Shown one piece after another: positions 1 to 8,446 of a stretch of 64,000 nt of DNA. The translations under genes and the position numbers were made by a program. How positions within the stretch are numbered: the stretch's first letter is position 1; each line of letters begins with the position of its first letter. Below the pieces are notes generated by a model that saw only the letters and a list, made by a program, of their open reading frames with translations, searched no databases and had not been told where the DNA came from. Origin of the DNA: Leptospira sp. (GTDB taxonomy: Bacteria > Spirochaetota > Leptospiria > Leptospirales > Leptospiraceae); NCBI GenBank assembly GCA_016742255.1, contig JACVCB010000010.1, positions 1-64,000 on the forward strand, in the 5' to 3' direction.

Positions 1-799
1 GTACAAGAGTAGGATGGACCTTCGTTAAGATTCCCGCCGAACTTCGTTTAGAGATCCCGAGTAGTTTGATTCTATATCCGAGGGAAAGTGCCGCTTGGAT
101 GTCCATGGATTGTAATTCAGAAATCCCTTTTACAGAGACTGTTTGGAAGGAAACATACTCTCTGAATGCTAGGCTCGCGAGCAGGCTGATTTTATGACCA
201 GCATCGATCCCTTCCACATCAAAGGTTGGATCTGCTTCGGCAAATCCAAGTTCCTGTGCTTTTTTGAGAGCTGTGACATAGTCCCAAGACTCTTGTTCCA
301 TTTTGGTTAGAATAAAGTTTGTGGTTCCGTTGAGAATCCCACAGATCACTTCAAATTCACATGAAGCAAGTCCATCTCGTAATGTACGAATGATGGGAAT
401 GGATCCTGCAACGGCAGCTTCATACCCTAACTCAACTCCCGCTTTTTCGGCGATTGGATAAAGTTCACGACCTTTCTCGGATAGGAGTGCTTTGTTTGCA
501 GTAACGACTGCTTTTCCATTTTCGAGGGCAGAACGTACAGCTTGGTATGCAGTGTCAGTACCGCCTATCAATTCAACAATCATATCAATATCCGAACGTT
601 TTGTAACAGAAAGTACGTCGTCTGTGACAGGGATGTTCGTTTTACCTTTGAGTTTTGCCGGGTTACGGGTAGCAATGATTGTTAGTTGTAAGTTGATTCC
701 ATAATGACGTTGGATTTTTTCTCGGTTTTTGTCCAAGAGTTGGAGAAGACTCGTGCCGACAACTCCGGCACCCAATAGACCAATGCGAACTTCTTTCAT
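1..799 (-). CDS. hom: Homoserine dehydrogenase (C-terminus beyond window)
   Basis: This NAD(P)H-dependent enzyme reduces aspartate semialdehyde to homoserine in the threonine/methionine branch of aspartate metabolism. The reading frame runs from an ATG at 799 to the left edge, giving about 266 N-terminal residues. The start MKEVRIGLLGAGVVG carries a Rossmann GxGxxG at residues 10-15. Near residue 103 is VTANKALL, followed by AAVAGSIPIIRTLRDGL and NGTTNFILTKM, the typical substrate-domain signatures. The family is about 430 residues long, often with a C-terminal ACT domain, which would lie outside. No good Shine-Dalgarno sequence precedes the ATG, but the Rossmann strand begins so close to it that the start is credible. 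Confidence 0.93.
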   Translation of the reverse strand, partial: MKEVRIGLLGAGVVGTSLLQLLDKNREKIQRHYGINLQLTIIATRNPAKLKGKTNIPVTDDVLSVTKRSDIDMIVELIGGTDTAYQAVRSALENGKAVVTANKALLSEKGRELYPIAEKAGVELGYEAAVAGSIPIIRTLRDGLASCEFEVICGILNGTTNFILTKMEQESWDYVTALKKAQELGFAEADPTFDVEGIDAGHKISLLASLAFREYVSFQTVSVKGISELQSMDIQAALSLGYRIKLLGISKRSSAGILTKVHPTLV

Positions 800-906
800 C
801 TAGGATCACGATTTCTTAGGAGAAACGGAAACACACTTAAAAAAATTTTAAAAAAAAGCAAAATTGAGAAGAAGTTCTTCAGCTTTTTCTGTTTTTATGA
901 GATAAC

Positions 907-912
907 TATAAT
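907..912 (+). promoter_or_regulatory. Candidate -10 box for the 944 gene
   Basis: A perfect TATAAT lies about 30 bases upstream of the ATG at 944, inside the 144-base gap between the divergent hom gene and this gene. The region 17-18 bases further upstream is T-rich without a clear TTGACA. The gene itself has an AAGGA ribosome site 8 bases before its ATG. Confidence 0.4.
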
Positions 913-943
913 TAGAATTGTCTCGGCAATAAGGATTATCATT

Positions 944-1600
944 ATGGCAACGAAAAAATCATCATCTGCCGCTAAGAAGAAGGCTGTTAAAAAAGCGGCC
1001 AAGAAAACAAATACGGTTAAGAAACAATCTACAAGAAATGAAAGCGCTTCGCTTTTCGGAAATGACGAATCAGCGCAAGCTTCCCTTCAATCTCCTGTTT
1101 CCCATTCAGAAGGTTCTCATGGAACGAAGGAATCAGGAAATGGTGTGTATCTATTTTTAGTGTTAGCGGGAATCCTCGCAATCGGATACTTAGGGTATGT
1201 CAAATACCTAAAACCAAAGGCTCCTACAGCGACTACACAAGCGGAAGCACCAAAGGCACCGGCTGACGCTCAAACAAAACCTGTGGCTGAAACTCCTGAG
1301 AAAAAAGTAGAAGAGGCTCCTAAAGAAGTGGTTTCCTCTGGTTTTCTCGTGGATAAAATTGCTTCAAAAAAATTCACAGAAGCAGCTGCGTATTGTAAAT
1401 CAGTAGGTGGCGTGGTTCCATCCAAAGAAGACTTGGTTAAATTTGCTGCAACAGCACCAAATGAAATCAAAACAAGCGAAGATAAATTTTGGACAAAAAC
1501 CGAAGTGGACAAAAAATCTGGTTTGGCTTATCGTTTTTCCAATGGGAAAGCACCAAAAGTAGACAAAGCGACTGCTCTTAAGGTTCTTTGTAAAAATTAA
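944..1600 (+). CDS. Membrane-anchored protein with histone-H1-like Lys/Ala-rich N-terminus
   Basis: 218 residues of unknown function. Residues 1-30 are rich in Lys and Ala (runs such as AAKKKAVKKAAKK), resembling a histone H1 tail and predicted to sit in the cytoplasm. One transmembrane helix follows at about 67-88, then a Pro/Ala/Glu/Lys-rich linker (91-128). The C-terminal domain (about 130-218) has two Cys (in AAYCKSVGG and KVLCKN) and a FWTKTEV motif, vaguely like the DUF1566/Lcl C-terminal fold. The topology would put the basic tail inside and the C-terminal domain in the periplasm. The start is supported by AAGGA at good spacing. Function not assigned; nucleic-acid binding by the tail is only an inference. 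Confidence 0.8.
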   Translation: MATKKSSSAAKKKAVKKAAKKTNTVKKQSTRNESASLFGNDESAQASLQSPVSHSEGSHGTKESGNGVYLFLVLAGILAIGYLGYVKYLKPKAPTATTQAEAPKAPADAQTKPVAETPEKKVEEAPKEVVSSGFLVDKIASKKFTEAAAYCKSVGGVVPSKEDLVKFAATAPNEIKTSEDKFWTKTEVDKKSGLAYRFSNGKAPKVDKATALKVLCKN

Positions 1601-1603
1601 TCT

Positions 1604-2236
1604 CTAACGAGAGTTTGATTGGATCGGGGCAAGGATTTCTCTTCTGATTTTTAACGCTAAGTCAGAAGAGGCGAACATCTGCCCCGAACCATCTGTTAAA
1701 TAAAAACTATCTTTCGCTCTCCCCGTTTCCATATCTGTTTCAATGGTTGCACTCAAGATGTTGATTTGATTTTGCATCAGGATTCGCGAAACATAATACA
1801 ACAAACCTCTACCTGCGCTACTTTCTAAATACAAACATGTTTGGTTTTTGTCTGGAAGATCGCTGAAGATGAATTCAGGAGTTTCTTTAAAAAAAGTCGC
1901 CACGGCTGGTTCTTGGATCTGCAATTTTTCAAGAATCTCTTCAAATTTTGCATTTTTGGAAAAAACAGAATCCATCATCATTCCTAATTGGAATGCCACC
2001 TTTGTAGTATCGCCACCATCTGCTTGCAAAATAAACGAATCGATCGTATATTCATTTCCTTGTTCAATGACTGTGCTCAGTTCACCAGAAATGATGTCCA
2101 TTTTTAATGCATAAATGATTGTCGCAATCCTGTGAAAGGTTCCAATTTGTGTGGAATCAGTTTTTAAGGAAATGAGGATGTTTTCTTTTTCCCGTTTGTA
2201 TTGAAACTCGATCAATTTTGCATTTCCTTTTCCCAC
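1604..2236 (-). CDS. Tandem ACT-domain protein
   Basis: About 210 residues containing two ACT-like regulatory units, resembling the C-terminal part of the PII uridylyltransferase GlnD: the first around ENILISLKTDSTQIGTFHRI..., the second around CLYLESSAGRGLLYYVSRIL followed by IETDMETGRAKDSFYLTD. ACT domains bind small ligands, usually amino acids, and no catalytic domain is present. The frame is open back to 2356, but that would overlap the divergent gene; GTG at 2236 or TTG at 2269 are the plausible starts and neither has a clear ribosome site. It ends 3 bases from the convergent gene at 1600. Possible role: amino-acid or nitrogen sensing (inference). Confidence 0.75.
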   Translation of the reverse strand: MGKGNAKLIEFQYKREKENILISLKTDSTQIGTFHRIATIIYALKMDIISGELSTVIEQGNEYTIDSFILQADGGDTTKVAFQLGMMMDSVFSKNAKFEEILEKLQIQEPAVATFFKETPEFIFSDLPDKNQTCLYLESSAGRGLLYYVSRILMQNQINILSATIETDMETGRAKDSFYLTDGSGQMFASSDLALKIRREILAPIQSNSR

Positions 2237-2309
2237 TGATTGTATACATGCACAGGAAATTTCAATCAAAAGGTTTCGGCGAAATCGGCCGATGATGATA
2301 AAAGACAGT

Positions 2310-3578
2310 ATGAAAAAATTACTAATGATTCTATTCGTATTGGGGTTTTTCTTCACACCCCTTGTTTCGGAAGAGGAAACGTCGGAAGAATCACCCTTCG
2401 CAACGACTAAAAAGAAAGTCCAACTTTGGAAAGGTGAAGTGACTGGAGTTTATAAAAATAGGCTTTGGATCAAAGTCCGTATTTATCGAAACCAAAAGAT
2501 TTCAAAGTATTCAGTACCTGAATTAAAAGCACTTTTTGCTGAAACCAAAGAGTTTCCAGTCTACCAAAAACTCACACAAATCAAACAAGGTTTGCTCATT
2601 GTCAGAGATACTATTTGGGAAGAAAAAAATATCAGTAAAAACAATCAATTTATCGAAGTAGTGTTAGTTGGTGATTATAAACCAGATCTTAATTCAAAAA
2701 TGAAAGAAATCACTACCGATGCTTATATCGCAAGTTATGTGGAAGAAGATTTTTTTACAGAACCAGACGCCTTTTTTAAAGGAAGGTATACTTCTCCTCG
2801 TAAAACTGTATTTCATCCAAAAGACCGTAAGGAAATGGTTTTGGTTTCCAGAGGTTTATTCTTATACGGGCAAGGGACAGACCCTTCTGCTGATAGTTTT
2901 AACCCATATTTTTTAGAACCAAAAGCATCCAGTTTGAAAGAGATTCCCTCTTTTTATATTGATAAGTATGAAGTTACGAATGCCGAATACGATTTCTTTC
3001 TAAAACAAACAAATACCAAATCACCTCCTCATTGGACTTCGGGCAAGTATCCAGAGGGAGAAGGGGATCATCCTGTGGTTCATCTCACCTACCGTGAAGT
3101 AGAGAAATATGCAGCGTGGGCAGGTAAACGTATTCCAACTGAATGGGAATGGGAGAAGGCTGCTCGTGGTCCTGGAGTTGTGGAATACACAAACAGAGAT
3201 GAAACTTTAGGTTACCAAATCACAGCCACCAAATATCCATTTGGTGATGAATATGATTCTTTGTATTGTAATACAAGAGAATCAAAAATTGGAAAAACAC
3301 AGTCTGTTTTCGAACTATCCACGGAAGGGGCAAGTCCTTACGGGGCACTTGGAATGTGTGGGAATGCGGCGGAGTGGACATCGAGTGATTACCAACTGTA
3401 CCCAGGCCATCATATCAAAAACTTTTCCTTTGGAAAAATATACAAAGTGGTGCGAGGTGGATCTTACTCTGATTCTGCCAAAAATGCGACGGCTAGTGCC
3501 AGATCTTATGGTGGGATTCCTAACCTAAGTGAAGATAGGCGAGCTGGATTTCGATTGGTGATGGATTACCGAGACTAA
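2310..3578 (+). CDS. Secreted SUMF1/formylglycine-generating-enzyme-like protein
   Basis: 422 residues from the ATG at 2310, beginning with an N-terminal hydrophobic segment that reads as a signal peptide (MKKLLMILFVLGFFFTPLV). An ATG at 2292 is in frame, but the signal peptide favours 2310. The second half is a SUMF1/FGE-sulfatase fold: YEVTNAEYDFFL, HPVVHLTYREVEKYAAWAGKRIPTEWEWEKAAR, GMCGNAAEWT and VVRGGSYSD, ending AGFRLVMD. Members of this fold either oxidise Cys to formylglycine or are non-catalytic binding modules. The catalytic Cys pair of true FGE was not identified with confidence, so an enzymatic role is not claimed. It is divergent from the ACT gene and convergent with the MarR gene, with a 1-base gap. 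Confidence 0.85.
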   Translation: MKKLLMILFVLGFFFTPLVSEEETSEESPFATTKKKVQLWKGEVTGVYKNRLWIKVRIYRNQKISKYSVPELKALFAETKEFPVYQKLTQIKQGLLIVRDTIWEEKNISKNNQFIEVVLVGDYKPDLNSKMKEITTDAYIASYVEEDFFTEPDAFFKGRYTSPRKTVFHPKDRKEMVLVSRGLFLYGQGTDPSADSFNPYFLEPKASSLKEIPSFYIDKYEVTNAEYDFFLKQTNTKSPPHWTSGKYPEGEGDHPVVHLTYREVEKYAAWAGKRIPTEWEWEKAARGPGVVEYTNRDETLGYQITATKYPFGDEYDSLYCNTRESKIGKTQSVFELSTEGASPYGALGMCGNAAEWTSSDYQLYPGHHIKNFSFGKIYKVVRGGSYSDSAKNATASARSYGGIPNLSEDRRAGFRLVMDYRD

Positions 3579-3579
3579 A

Positions 3580-4041
3580 CTATTTTGGACAAGTCTCGTT
3601 TTTTTTACCGAGTTTTTTGCAGATTTTACCAAGGACATCTTGTTCTTCAGGAGAAAGTACAGCAAATTCGGAAGTGATCCGTTTTACGTGGTCAGGGAAA
3701 ATTTGTTCGATTAGTTTTTTTCCTTCACCAGTTAAGTGGACAGAAATAAACCTTCTATCCTCCACTCCACGGACTCGTTCCACCAAATTTCGTTTTTCTA
3801 AGTTATCAATGACGAGGGTGATGTTGCCCGTACTTTTGAGAATTTTATCCCCCAAGTCTTTTTGGCATAGGGGACCCAAATGGTACAATGTCTCCAAAAC
3901 TCCAAATTGGCTTTCCGATATATTCCATTTGGTGAATTCAGATATGAGTCGGGAAGACAAGGACTCGGACGCACGTTTTAATTTGATAAACGCATCGAGT
4001 GCCTGTACTTCCTTTTTAGAGCCTTTGAATTTTGTTCCCAT
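3580..4041 (-). CDS. MarR-family transcriptional regulator
   Basis: 153 residues with a winged helix-turn-helix: the segment WNISESQFGVLETLYHLG, then LCQKDLGDKILKSTGNITLVIDNLEKRNLVERV as recognition helix, and the wing motif VEDRRFISVHLTGEGKKLI characteristic of MarR (D-R-R). MarR dimers usually repress neighbouring genes and respond to phenolic or lipophilic ligands or to oxidants. The gene is the last of a minus-strand run after DUF4139 and the desaturase-like oxidoreductase (37-base gap), so it may control that group. An inverted repeat abuts its start codon (4041-4055), suggesting autoregulation. Confidence 0.9.
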   Translation of the reverse strand: MGTKFKGSKKEVQALDAFIKLKRASESLSSRLISEFTKWNISESQFGVLETLYHLGPLCQKDLGDKILKSTGNITLVIDNLEKRNLVERVRGVEDRRFISVHLTGEGKKLIEQIFPDHVKRITSEFAVLSPEEQDVLGKICKKLGKKNETCPK

Positions 4042-4055
4042 TGATTTAATATCAA
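4041..4055. promoter_or_regulatory. Inverted repeat at MarR start, candidate operator
   Basis: TTGAT-TTAAT-ATCAA: perfect 5-base arms with an AT-rich 5-base spacer, overlapping the first base of the MarR start codon. Size and base composition fit a MarR site, but the arms are short and this could be chance in AT-rich DNA. Confidence 0.35.
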
Positions 4056-4078
4056 ACTATCAAACCTTAAACCAATTG

Positions 4079-5665
4079 TCAATCGGTTTCTTGGCTCTTT
4101 TGGAAAAGTTCCTTCATGAGCCTAAGAGTGCCCGATAGACCAAGCACCACTGATGAAGCTGCAACACCACCCATAAGGGCACCGGCCACTCCTGGCGAAC
4201 ATGCATCTGCACCTGTTAAGTAAAGGTTTTTGACAGTTGTCCTTACTCCTAACCATTCTTGGCGAAAGCGTTCTGGTGTACAGGAAAGTCCATATATGGA
4301 ACCTTCTTTGTGGCCCGTAAAGTATTCGGTTGTGATGGGAGTGGATAGTTCCGTAAATTCAATCAAGTCGCGAAAACCAGGAAATCGTTCTTCCAAAAAC
4401 GCCAACATCCCCTCTGTGATGGTTGCCTTTAATTCGTTGTAATCAACCCCTCGTTTTTTCCAAGGTTCGCCTTTCCATTTCGCAAAGTTTGTATAATCAG
4501 CAAAACTAATCGCTTCGGCTGTGTGGCCTTCCGCCTCTGGATTTTTTAACGAAGGAAATGATAAATACATCATCGGTGGTTTTCCTTGGATCAAGTCATT
4601 TCGTTTCGCATAACTTTCGTCATGATTTACAGTTGGAAAGATCCAATGGTTTTCTCCGTGAAATCCAAGTTTGGTTGGTGATTCTTTAAAACCAATGTAA
4701 AGGGTAATGGATGTAGTACCTTGGGTACTCAAAGATTCCAAGGGAGAACCAAATGCCTCGGAATATTGTTTTGGTAAAAGTTTTTTGTAAGTGGTGTAAG
4801 CACCTGCATCTGAAATGATCTCATCAGCAAAAAAACTATGTTCGGTGATGGTTTTACCTTTTTGTACATCTACCTTCACTCCAATTGCTCTGTCACCATC
4901 CAAAATGATTTCCTTTACAGTGTGGAGGATTTTCATCGCACCACCATTTTTTTCGACAATGGGTTCAATCGAATCTACAATTTTGGAAGACCCACCGATT
5001 GGAAAATAACCTCCATTAAAGTAATGGGCAACTATCATTGAATGGATTGCGAAAGAAGAATCTTTGGGGGGAAGGCCATAATCACCCCACTGGGAACAGA
5101 GTAGAGCTCTCAGGTTCTCATCTTGGAAATGAGAGTCCATGTATTCTTTCGTAGTGATATAGGGAGTTTTGATATGGTCTAACCCCAGTAACTTTGCTGC
5201 CTTTTCAAAAAAAGCAGGTAAGGCTTTGAGAGTGAAATGCCTACCAAACCATTGTGTGAAGGTTTCAACATCCTTGAAGTATTGGTCGATAGCCTTTTCT
5301 TCTTTGGGGAATTTGGATTTGAGATCATTCCGAAACCGTTCTTTTTCTCCATACACAGGAAAACTGAAGTTTGGATAATCAAAGACTTCAAAAGGTTCTT
5401 CCATTTTTTTCCATTGGACTCCACGTTTTGTGACTGAGTCAAAAAGGGTTCTTAACATAGAACCTTCCGCCAAATCACCAATGTAATGGATTCCCACATC
5501 CCATTCAAACTTACCTAAACGTTTGAATGTGTGTGTAAAACCACCTAACTTAAAATGACGTTCGAGAACTAAAACTTTTTTGTTTGCGACCTGTGACAAA
5601 ATGGAAGCAGCAGTTAACCCGCCGATTCCAGATCCAATGATGATGACATCGTATTTAGTTTCCAT
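4079..5665 (-). CDS. FAD-dependent phytoene-desaturase/retinol-saturase-like oxidoreductase
   Basis: 528 residues. The N-terminus DVIIIGSGIGGLTAASILSQ is a dinucleotide-binding Rossmann motif, followed by VLVLERHFKLGGFTHTF and WDVGIHYIGDL, as in the CrtI/CrtH/RetSat family. The C-terminus NLYLTGADACSPGVAGALMGGVAASS is the family's second FAD-binding signature. Relatives desaturate, isomerise or saturate polyene lipids. No phytoene synthase is visible nearby, so the substrate is open. It starts only 2 bases after the DUF4139 stop codon with no clear ribosome site, implying translational coupling, and is followed by a MarR gene. Confidence 0.85.
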   Translation of the reverse strand: METKYDVIIIGSGIGGLTAASILSQVANKKVLVLERHFKLGGFTHTFKRLGKFEWDVGIHYIGDLAEGSMLRTLFDSVTKRGVQWKKMEEPFEVFDYPNFSFPVYGEKERFRNDLKSKFPKEEKAIDQYFKDVETFTQWFGRHFTLKALPAFFEKAAKLLGLDHIKTPYITTKEYMDSHFQDENLRALLCSQWGDYGLPPKDSSFAIHSMIVAHYFNGGYFPIGGSSKIVDSIEPIVEKNGGAMKILHTVKEIILDGDRAIGVKVDVQKGKTITEHSFFADEIISDAGAYTTYKKLLPKQYSEAFGSPLESLSTQGTTSITLYIGFKESPTKLGFHGENHWIFPTVNHDESYAKRNDLIQGKPPMMYLSFPSLKNPEAEGHTAEAISFADYTNFAKWKGEPWKKRGVDYNELKATITEGMLAFLEERFPGFRDLIEFTELSTPITTEYFTGHKEGSIYGLSCTPERFRQEWLGVRTTVKNLYLTGADACSPGVAGALMGGVAASSVVLGLSGTLRLMKELFQKSQETD

Positions 5666-5667
5666 GA

Positions 5668-7101
5668 TTAGTATTTTGTCTCAACAGTATAATCCAAAGT
5701 CACTGTTTCACCAGCTTTGAGTGGAACATCAGAATAGGATTTTGTTGAGGATTCCTTAATGAATTTGTGAGAAGATTTTGTAATGGTCCAATCTCCCCAT
5801 AAACTTGCATAAAATCGAATTTCAATCGCTTCTTTTTTTCGGTTTCGAATTTCAACTGAATAAGAAGATTTATCCCCTCTAGAAAGTTTGAACACTTCAT
5901 AGGAAAGACGTTTTCCGTTTGCAACAACATCAAATGCTTGGCCAGTTTTGATTTTTACATCTTCGTTTTCAGGTGTATGATCAATTGTGTCTTCTCCAAG
6001 TAATTGTTGTCTTCCTTTGGAATCCGCTTTAAAAACACGAATGGTTCCTTGAGGCAGTGGTCGGCCTAAGTTATTTTTTTTAGCATTCTTAAAAATATAC
6101 TTAATCGTAGCGTTATTGAAATTTTTTTCATTTCCTTCATACATGGGAAGGTTTTCGAATACGAAATACTTTTTGATTTCAATTCCTTCTGATTGGAAAA
6201 GTTGAACCTGTTTGGTTTGGTTGTATCCGATTGTTGTTGGTTGGTCTAAAGTGTAGAGGTAATATTCAGAAAGATTTTCTTGGTTAAATTCAGGAGCAGA
6301 ATCAGCCATTTCATCATATTCTTTCGCCATCGTTTTTTTTACATAACGTGGTTGTGGTGTGTAGGCCGGTCTATTGGATATCAAATTTACTTTACCTGCC
6401 ACTAATTGGAGTACTGCATTTTTAAATTCTGCACCTGAGTTATTATTGAGTGTGACCCAAGAATTAAGACCACATTCATTTTCTTCTTTGTCCAAAACAA
6501 GAATGTAGTCCGCTGACCATCCAAGCCCATTGGTTTGATAGGAAACTTCTACTGATTGTTCTTTCTCAGTTTCATTCTTTAATTTCCAAACTAATGTTGG
6601 TTTAGCGAATAAGTTTTCTGGAATGGTTGGAACAGTGACACGGCCATTGTATCCCAAAGAGACTTCATTGCCGATTTGGTAAACAGGACTGCCGTTATTT
6701 GCAATGAGTTTGGCCTTTACAGAAGTAGTTTTTTCTTTTCCATCTTGGTAAAGAGTGACCTCTTTTCCAATGTATTTATCCATTAGCCGTTCTGGAGAGA
6801 TTAAATCGTATTCATAGTTTTGTTCGAAGACAGTTAATTTTTTTGGATCTTCACCTTTTACTCTCACAGTTTGTGGGATGATTTGGGAAGGAACATCTTC
6901 GAAACGTAAAGTTTTGATTCCTTTTGAAAGATTGAGAACTCTTGTTTCTCTTACGAGTCCAATCCCACCATTATAAATGGTAACACTCACTGACTTACGA
7001 TCTGATTCAGTTGATAAATCAAAGGCACTGTCAGAAGTGATGGTGGTTGTGGTAAATAATAAAAATGAAAGACTTGTGATGGTTACTATTTTGGATTTCA
7101 T
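5668..7101 (-). CDS. DUF4139-domain secreted protein
   Basis: About 477 residues from the ATG at 7101, chosen because GGGAG lies at good spacing and because it begins a signal peptide (MKSKIVTITSLSFLLF). The mature part begins with SVTIYNGGIGLVRETRVLNLSKGIKTLRFEDVPSQI, typical of DUF4139 proteins, with a beta-rich C-terminal region (PTLVWKLKNE, YQTNGLGWSADYILVLD, VQLFQSEGIEIKKYFVFENLP). Family members are exported proteins of unknown biochemical role. It is the first gene of the minus-strand operon with the oxidoreductase and MarR genes and is divergent from mtnP; the 92-base gap should hold both promoters. Confidence 0.85.
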   Translation of the reverse strand: MKSKIVTITSLSFLLFTTTTITSDSAFDLSTESDRKSVSVTIYNGGIGLVRETRVLNLSKGIKTLRFEDVPSQIIPQTVRVKGEDPKKLTVFEQNYEYDLISPERLMDKYIGKEVTLYQDGKEKTTSVKAKLIANNGSPVYQIGNEVSLGYNGRVTVPTIPENLFAKPTLVWKLKNETEKEQSVEVSYQTNGLGWSADYILVLDKEENECGLNSWVTLNNNSGAEFKNAVLQLVAGKVNLISNRPAYTPQPRYVKKTMAKEYDEMADSAPEFNQENLSEYYLYTLDQPTTIGYNQTKQVQLFQSEGIEIKKYFVFENLPMYEGNEKNFNNATIKYIFKNAKKNNLGRPLPQGTIRVFKADSKGRQQLLGEDTIDHTPENEDVKIKTGQAFDVVANGKRLSYEVFKLSRGDKSSYSVEIRNRKKEAIEIRFYASLWGDWTITKSSHKFIKESSTKSYSDVPLKAGETVTLDYTVETKY

Positions 7102-7193
7102 GTACTCTCCCATGAGCATTCTACAGTCTGAAAACTTAAAAAACGAATGCAACTAAAATCGTTAGGGGAAAACTGCACTTTAAGAGGATTCAT

Positions 7194-8057
7194 ATGACAA
7201 ATGTAGTAAAAATCGGGGTAATTGGTGGAACAGGACTCTATTCAATCGATGGAATGGAAATTCTTAAGGAAATTCATCCTGATACGCCGTGGGGAAAACC
7301 TTCAGATACAATTACAATAGGTCGTTTTAAAGGGAAAGAAATTGCTTTTTTGCCAAGACATGGTAAAGGTCATTTTTTAAATCCAAGTGAAGTTCCCGCA
7401 CGCGCAAACATTGCCGCATTAAAACAGTTAGGTGTAGAAGAAATTATTGCTTTTAGTTCAGTTGGAAGTTTGAGACAAGAAATCGCTCCTAGAGATTTTG
7501 TAATCCCTTCCCAAATCATAGACAGAACAAAGGCAAGGCATGCTACATTTTTTGAAAATGGAATGGTTGCACACGCTCCTTTTGCTGATCCGTTTTCATC
7601 TGGGCTTGCAAAAAAAGTAGAAGAAGCAGCAAAACAAATCAATCTTCCAATTCATACGAACAAAACATTAATTTGTATGGAAGGTCCATTATTCTCAACT
7701 CGTGCAGAATCTCATATGTATCGATCTTGGGGTGCTGATATCATCAACATGACGGTTTTACCTGAAGCAAAATTAGCGAGAGAAGCAGAGATTCTTTACC
7801 AAATGGTTTGTATGTCCACTGATTATGATTGTTGGAAAGAAGATGAAGCACATGTAACTTTGGAAATGGTTCTTGCGAACCTTAGTGCCAATGCTGACAC
7901 TGCAAAAAAATTATTATCCACTTTGATTGATCATTTAGGTAAGTCGGATGATTCTAGTTTGGTGGGAAGTACAAAGTTTTCTTTAGTGACTGCTCCAGAA
8001 AAACGAAATCCGGAACAGATTAAAAAATTAAAATTTTTATTTCCAAGTTACTTCTAA
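7194..8057 (+). CDS. mtnP: S-methyl-5'-thioadenosine phosphorylase
   Basis: 287 residues, the family's normal length. Cleaves methylthioadenosine with phosphate to adenine and methylthioribose-1-phosphate, the first step of methionine salvage. Visible signatures are the phosphate-binding GVIGGTGLY, the block RHGKGHFLNPSEVPARANI, FSSVGSLRQEIAPRDFVIPSQ, CMEGPLFSTRAES, and the substrate-specificity segment INMTVLPEAKLAREAEI. The ribosome site AGAGGA precedes the ATG. Methylthioinosine phosphorylase is the main alternative in this family. The 3' end overlaps the convergent STAS gene by 4 bases. Confidence 0.93.
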   Translation: MTNVVKIGVIGGTGLYSIDGMEILKEIHPDTPWGKPSDTITIGRFKGKEIAFLPRHGKGHFLNPSEVPARANIAALKQLGVEEIIAFSSVGSLRQEIAPRDFVIPSQIIDRTKARHATFFENGMVAHAPFADPFSSGLAKKVEEAAKQINLPIHTNKTLICMEGPLFSTRAESHMYRSWGADIINMTVLPEAKLAREAEILYQMVCMSTDYDCWKEDEAHVTLEMVLANLSANADTAKKLLSTLIDHLGKSDDSSLVGSTKFSLVTAPEKRNPEQIKKLKFLFPSYF

Positions 8058-8446
8058 ACTTGTGCAACAGCTTGCTCCAATGTCGGAAAAATTTGGAGCA
8101 GGCTTTTTAATTTGGTAAGTTCTAAAACATAACGAACCTTTTCAGACGGCGAAACAATGCGAATGTATCCTTTTTGTTTTACGAGTCTTGAATGGATTCC
8201 TAAACAAACACCTAATCCAGAACTATCAATATAACTTACTTGTTCAAAATTCAAAAAGATATGATTGATTCCTTTTGAAATGAGAATCTCAAGATTTTCC
8301 TTCATGACTTGTGAATTGTATAAATTGATTTCGCCAGATAACTCAAAATAAACGGCAGAGTCTGGGAGTGGGACAAATTTTTGAAGTAGGACTTCCATTT
8401 TGAAATCACCACTTTCTACGGTATAATCATCCCAATTATCAATCAT
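8054..8446 (-). CDS. STAS-domain anti-sigma-factor antagonist
   Basis: 130 residues in a single STAS domain of the SpoIIAA/RsbV type. The segment HIFLNFEQVSYIDSSGLGVCLGIHSRL contains the Ser that such proteins phosphorylate and dephosphorylate to release or capture an anti-sigma kinase. The start ATG overlaps the galK stop codon (ATGA), so the two are co-translated. A second in-frame ATG 16 codons later is possible, since the domain core begins there. No partner kinase (RsbW) is adjacent; the REC-HATPase protein at 30789 is one possible partner in the window (speculative). Confidence 0.87.
   Translation of the reverse strand: MIDNWDDYTVESGDFKMEVLLQKFVPLPDSAVYFELSGEINLYNSQVMKENLEILISKGINHIFLNFEQVSYIDSSGLGVCLGIHSRLVKQKGYIRIVSPSEKVRYVLELTKLKSLLQIFPTLEQAVAQV

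Noticed and set aside
4079..7101. Carotenoid biosynthesis operon
   Set aside because: Only a CrtI-like oxidoreductase is present; no phytoene synthase, cyclase or glycosyltransferase lies nearby, and DUF4139 has no known link to carotenoids.
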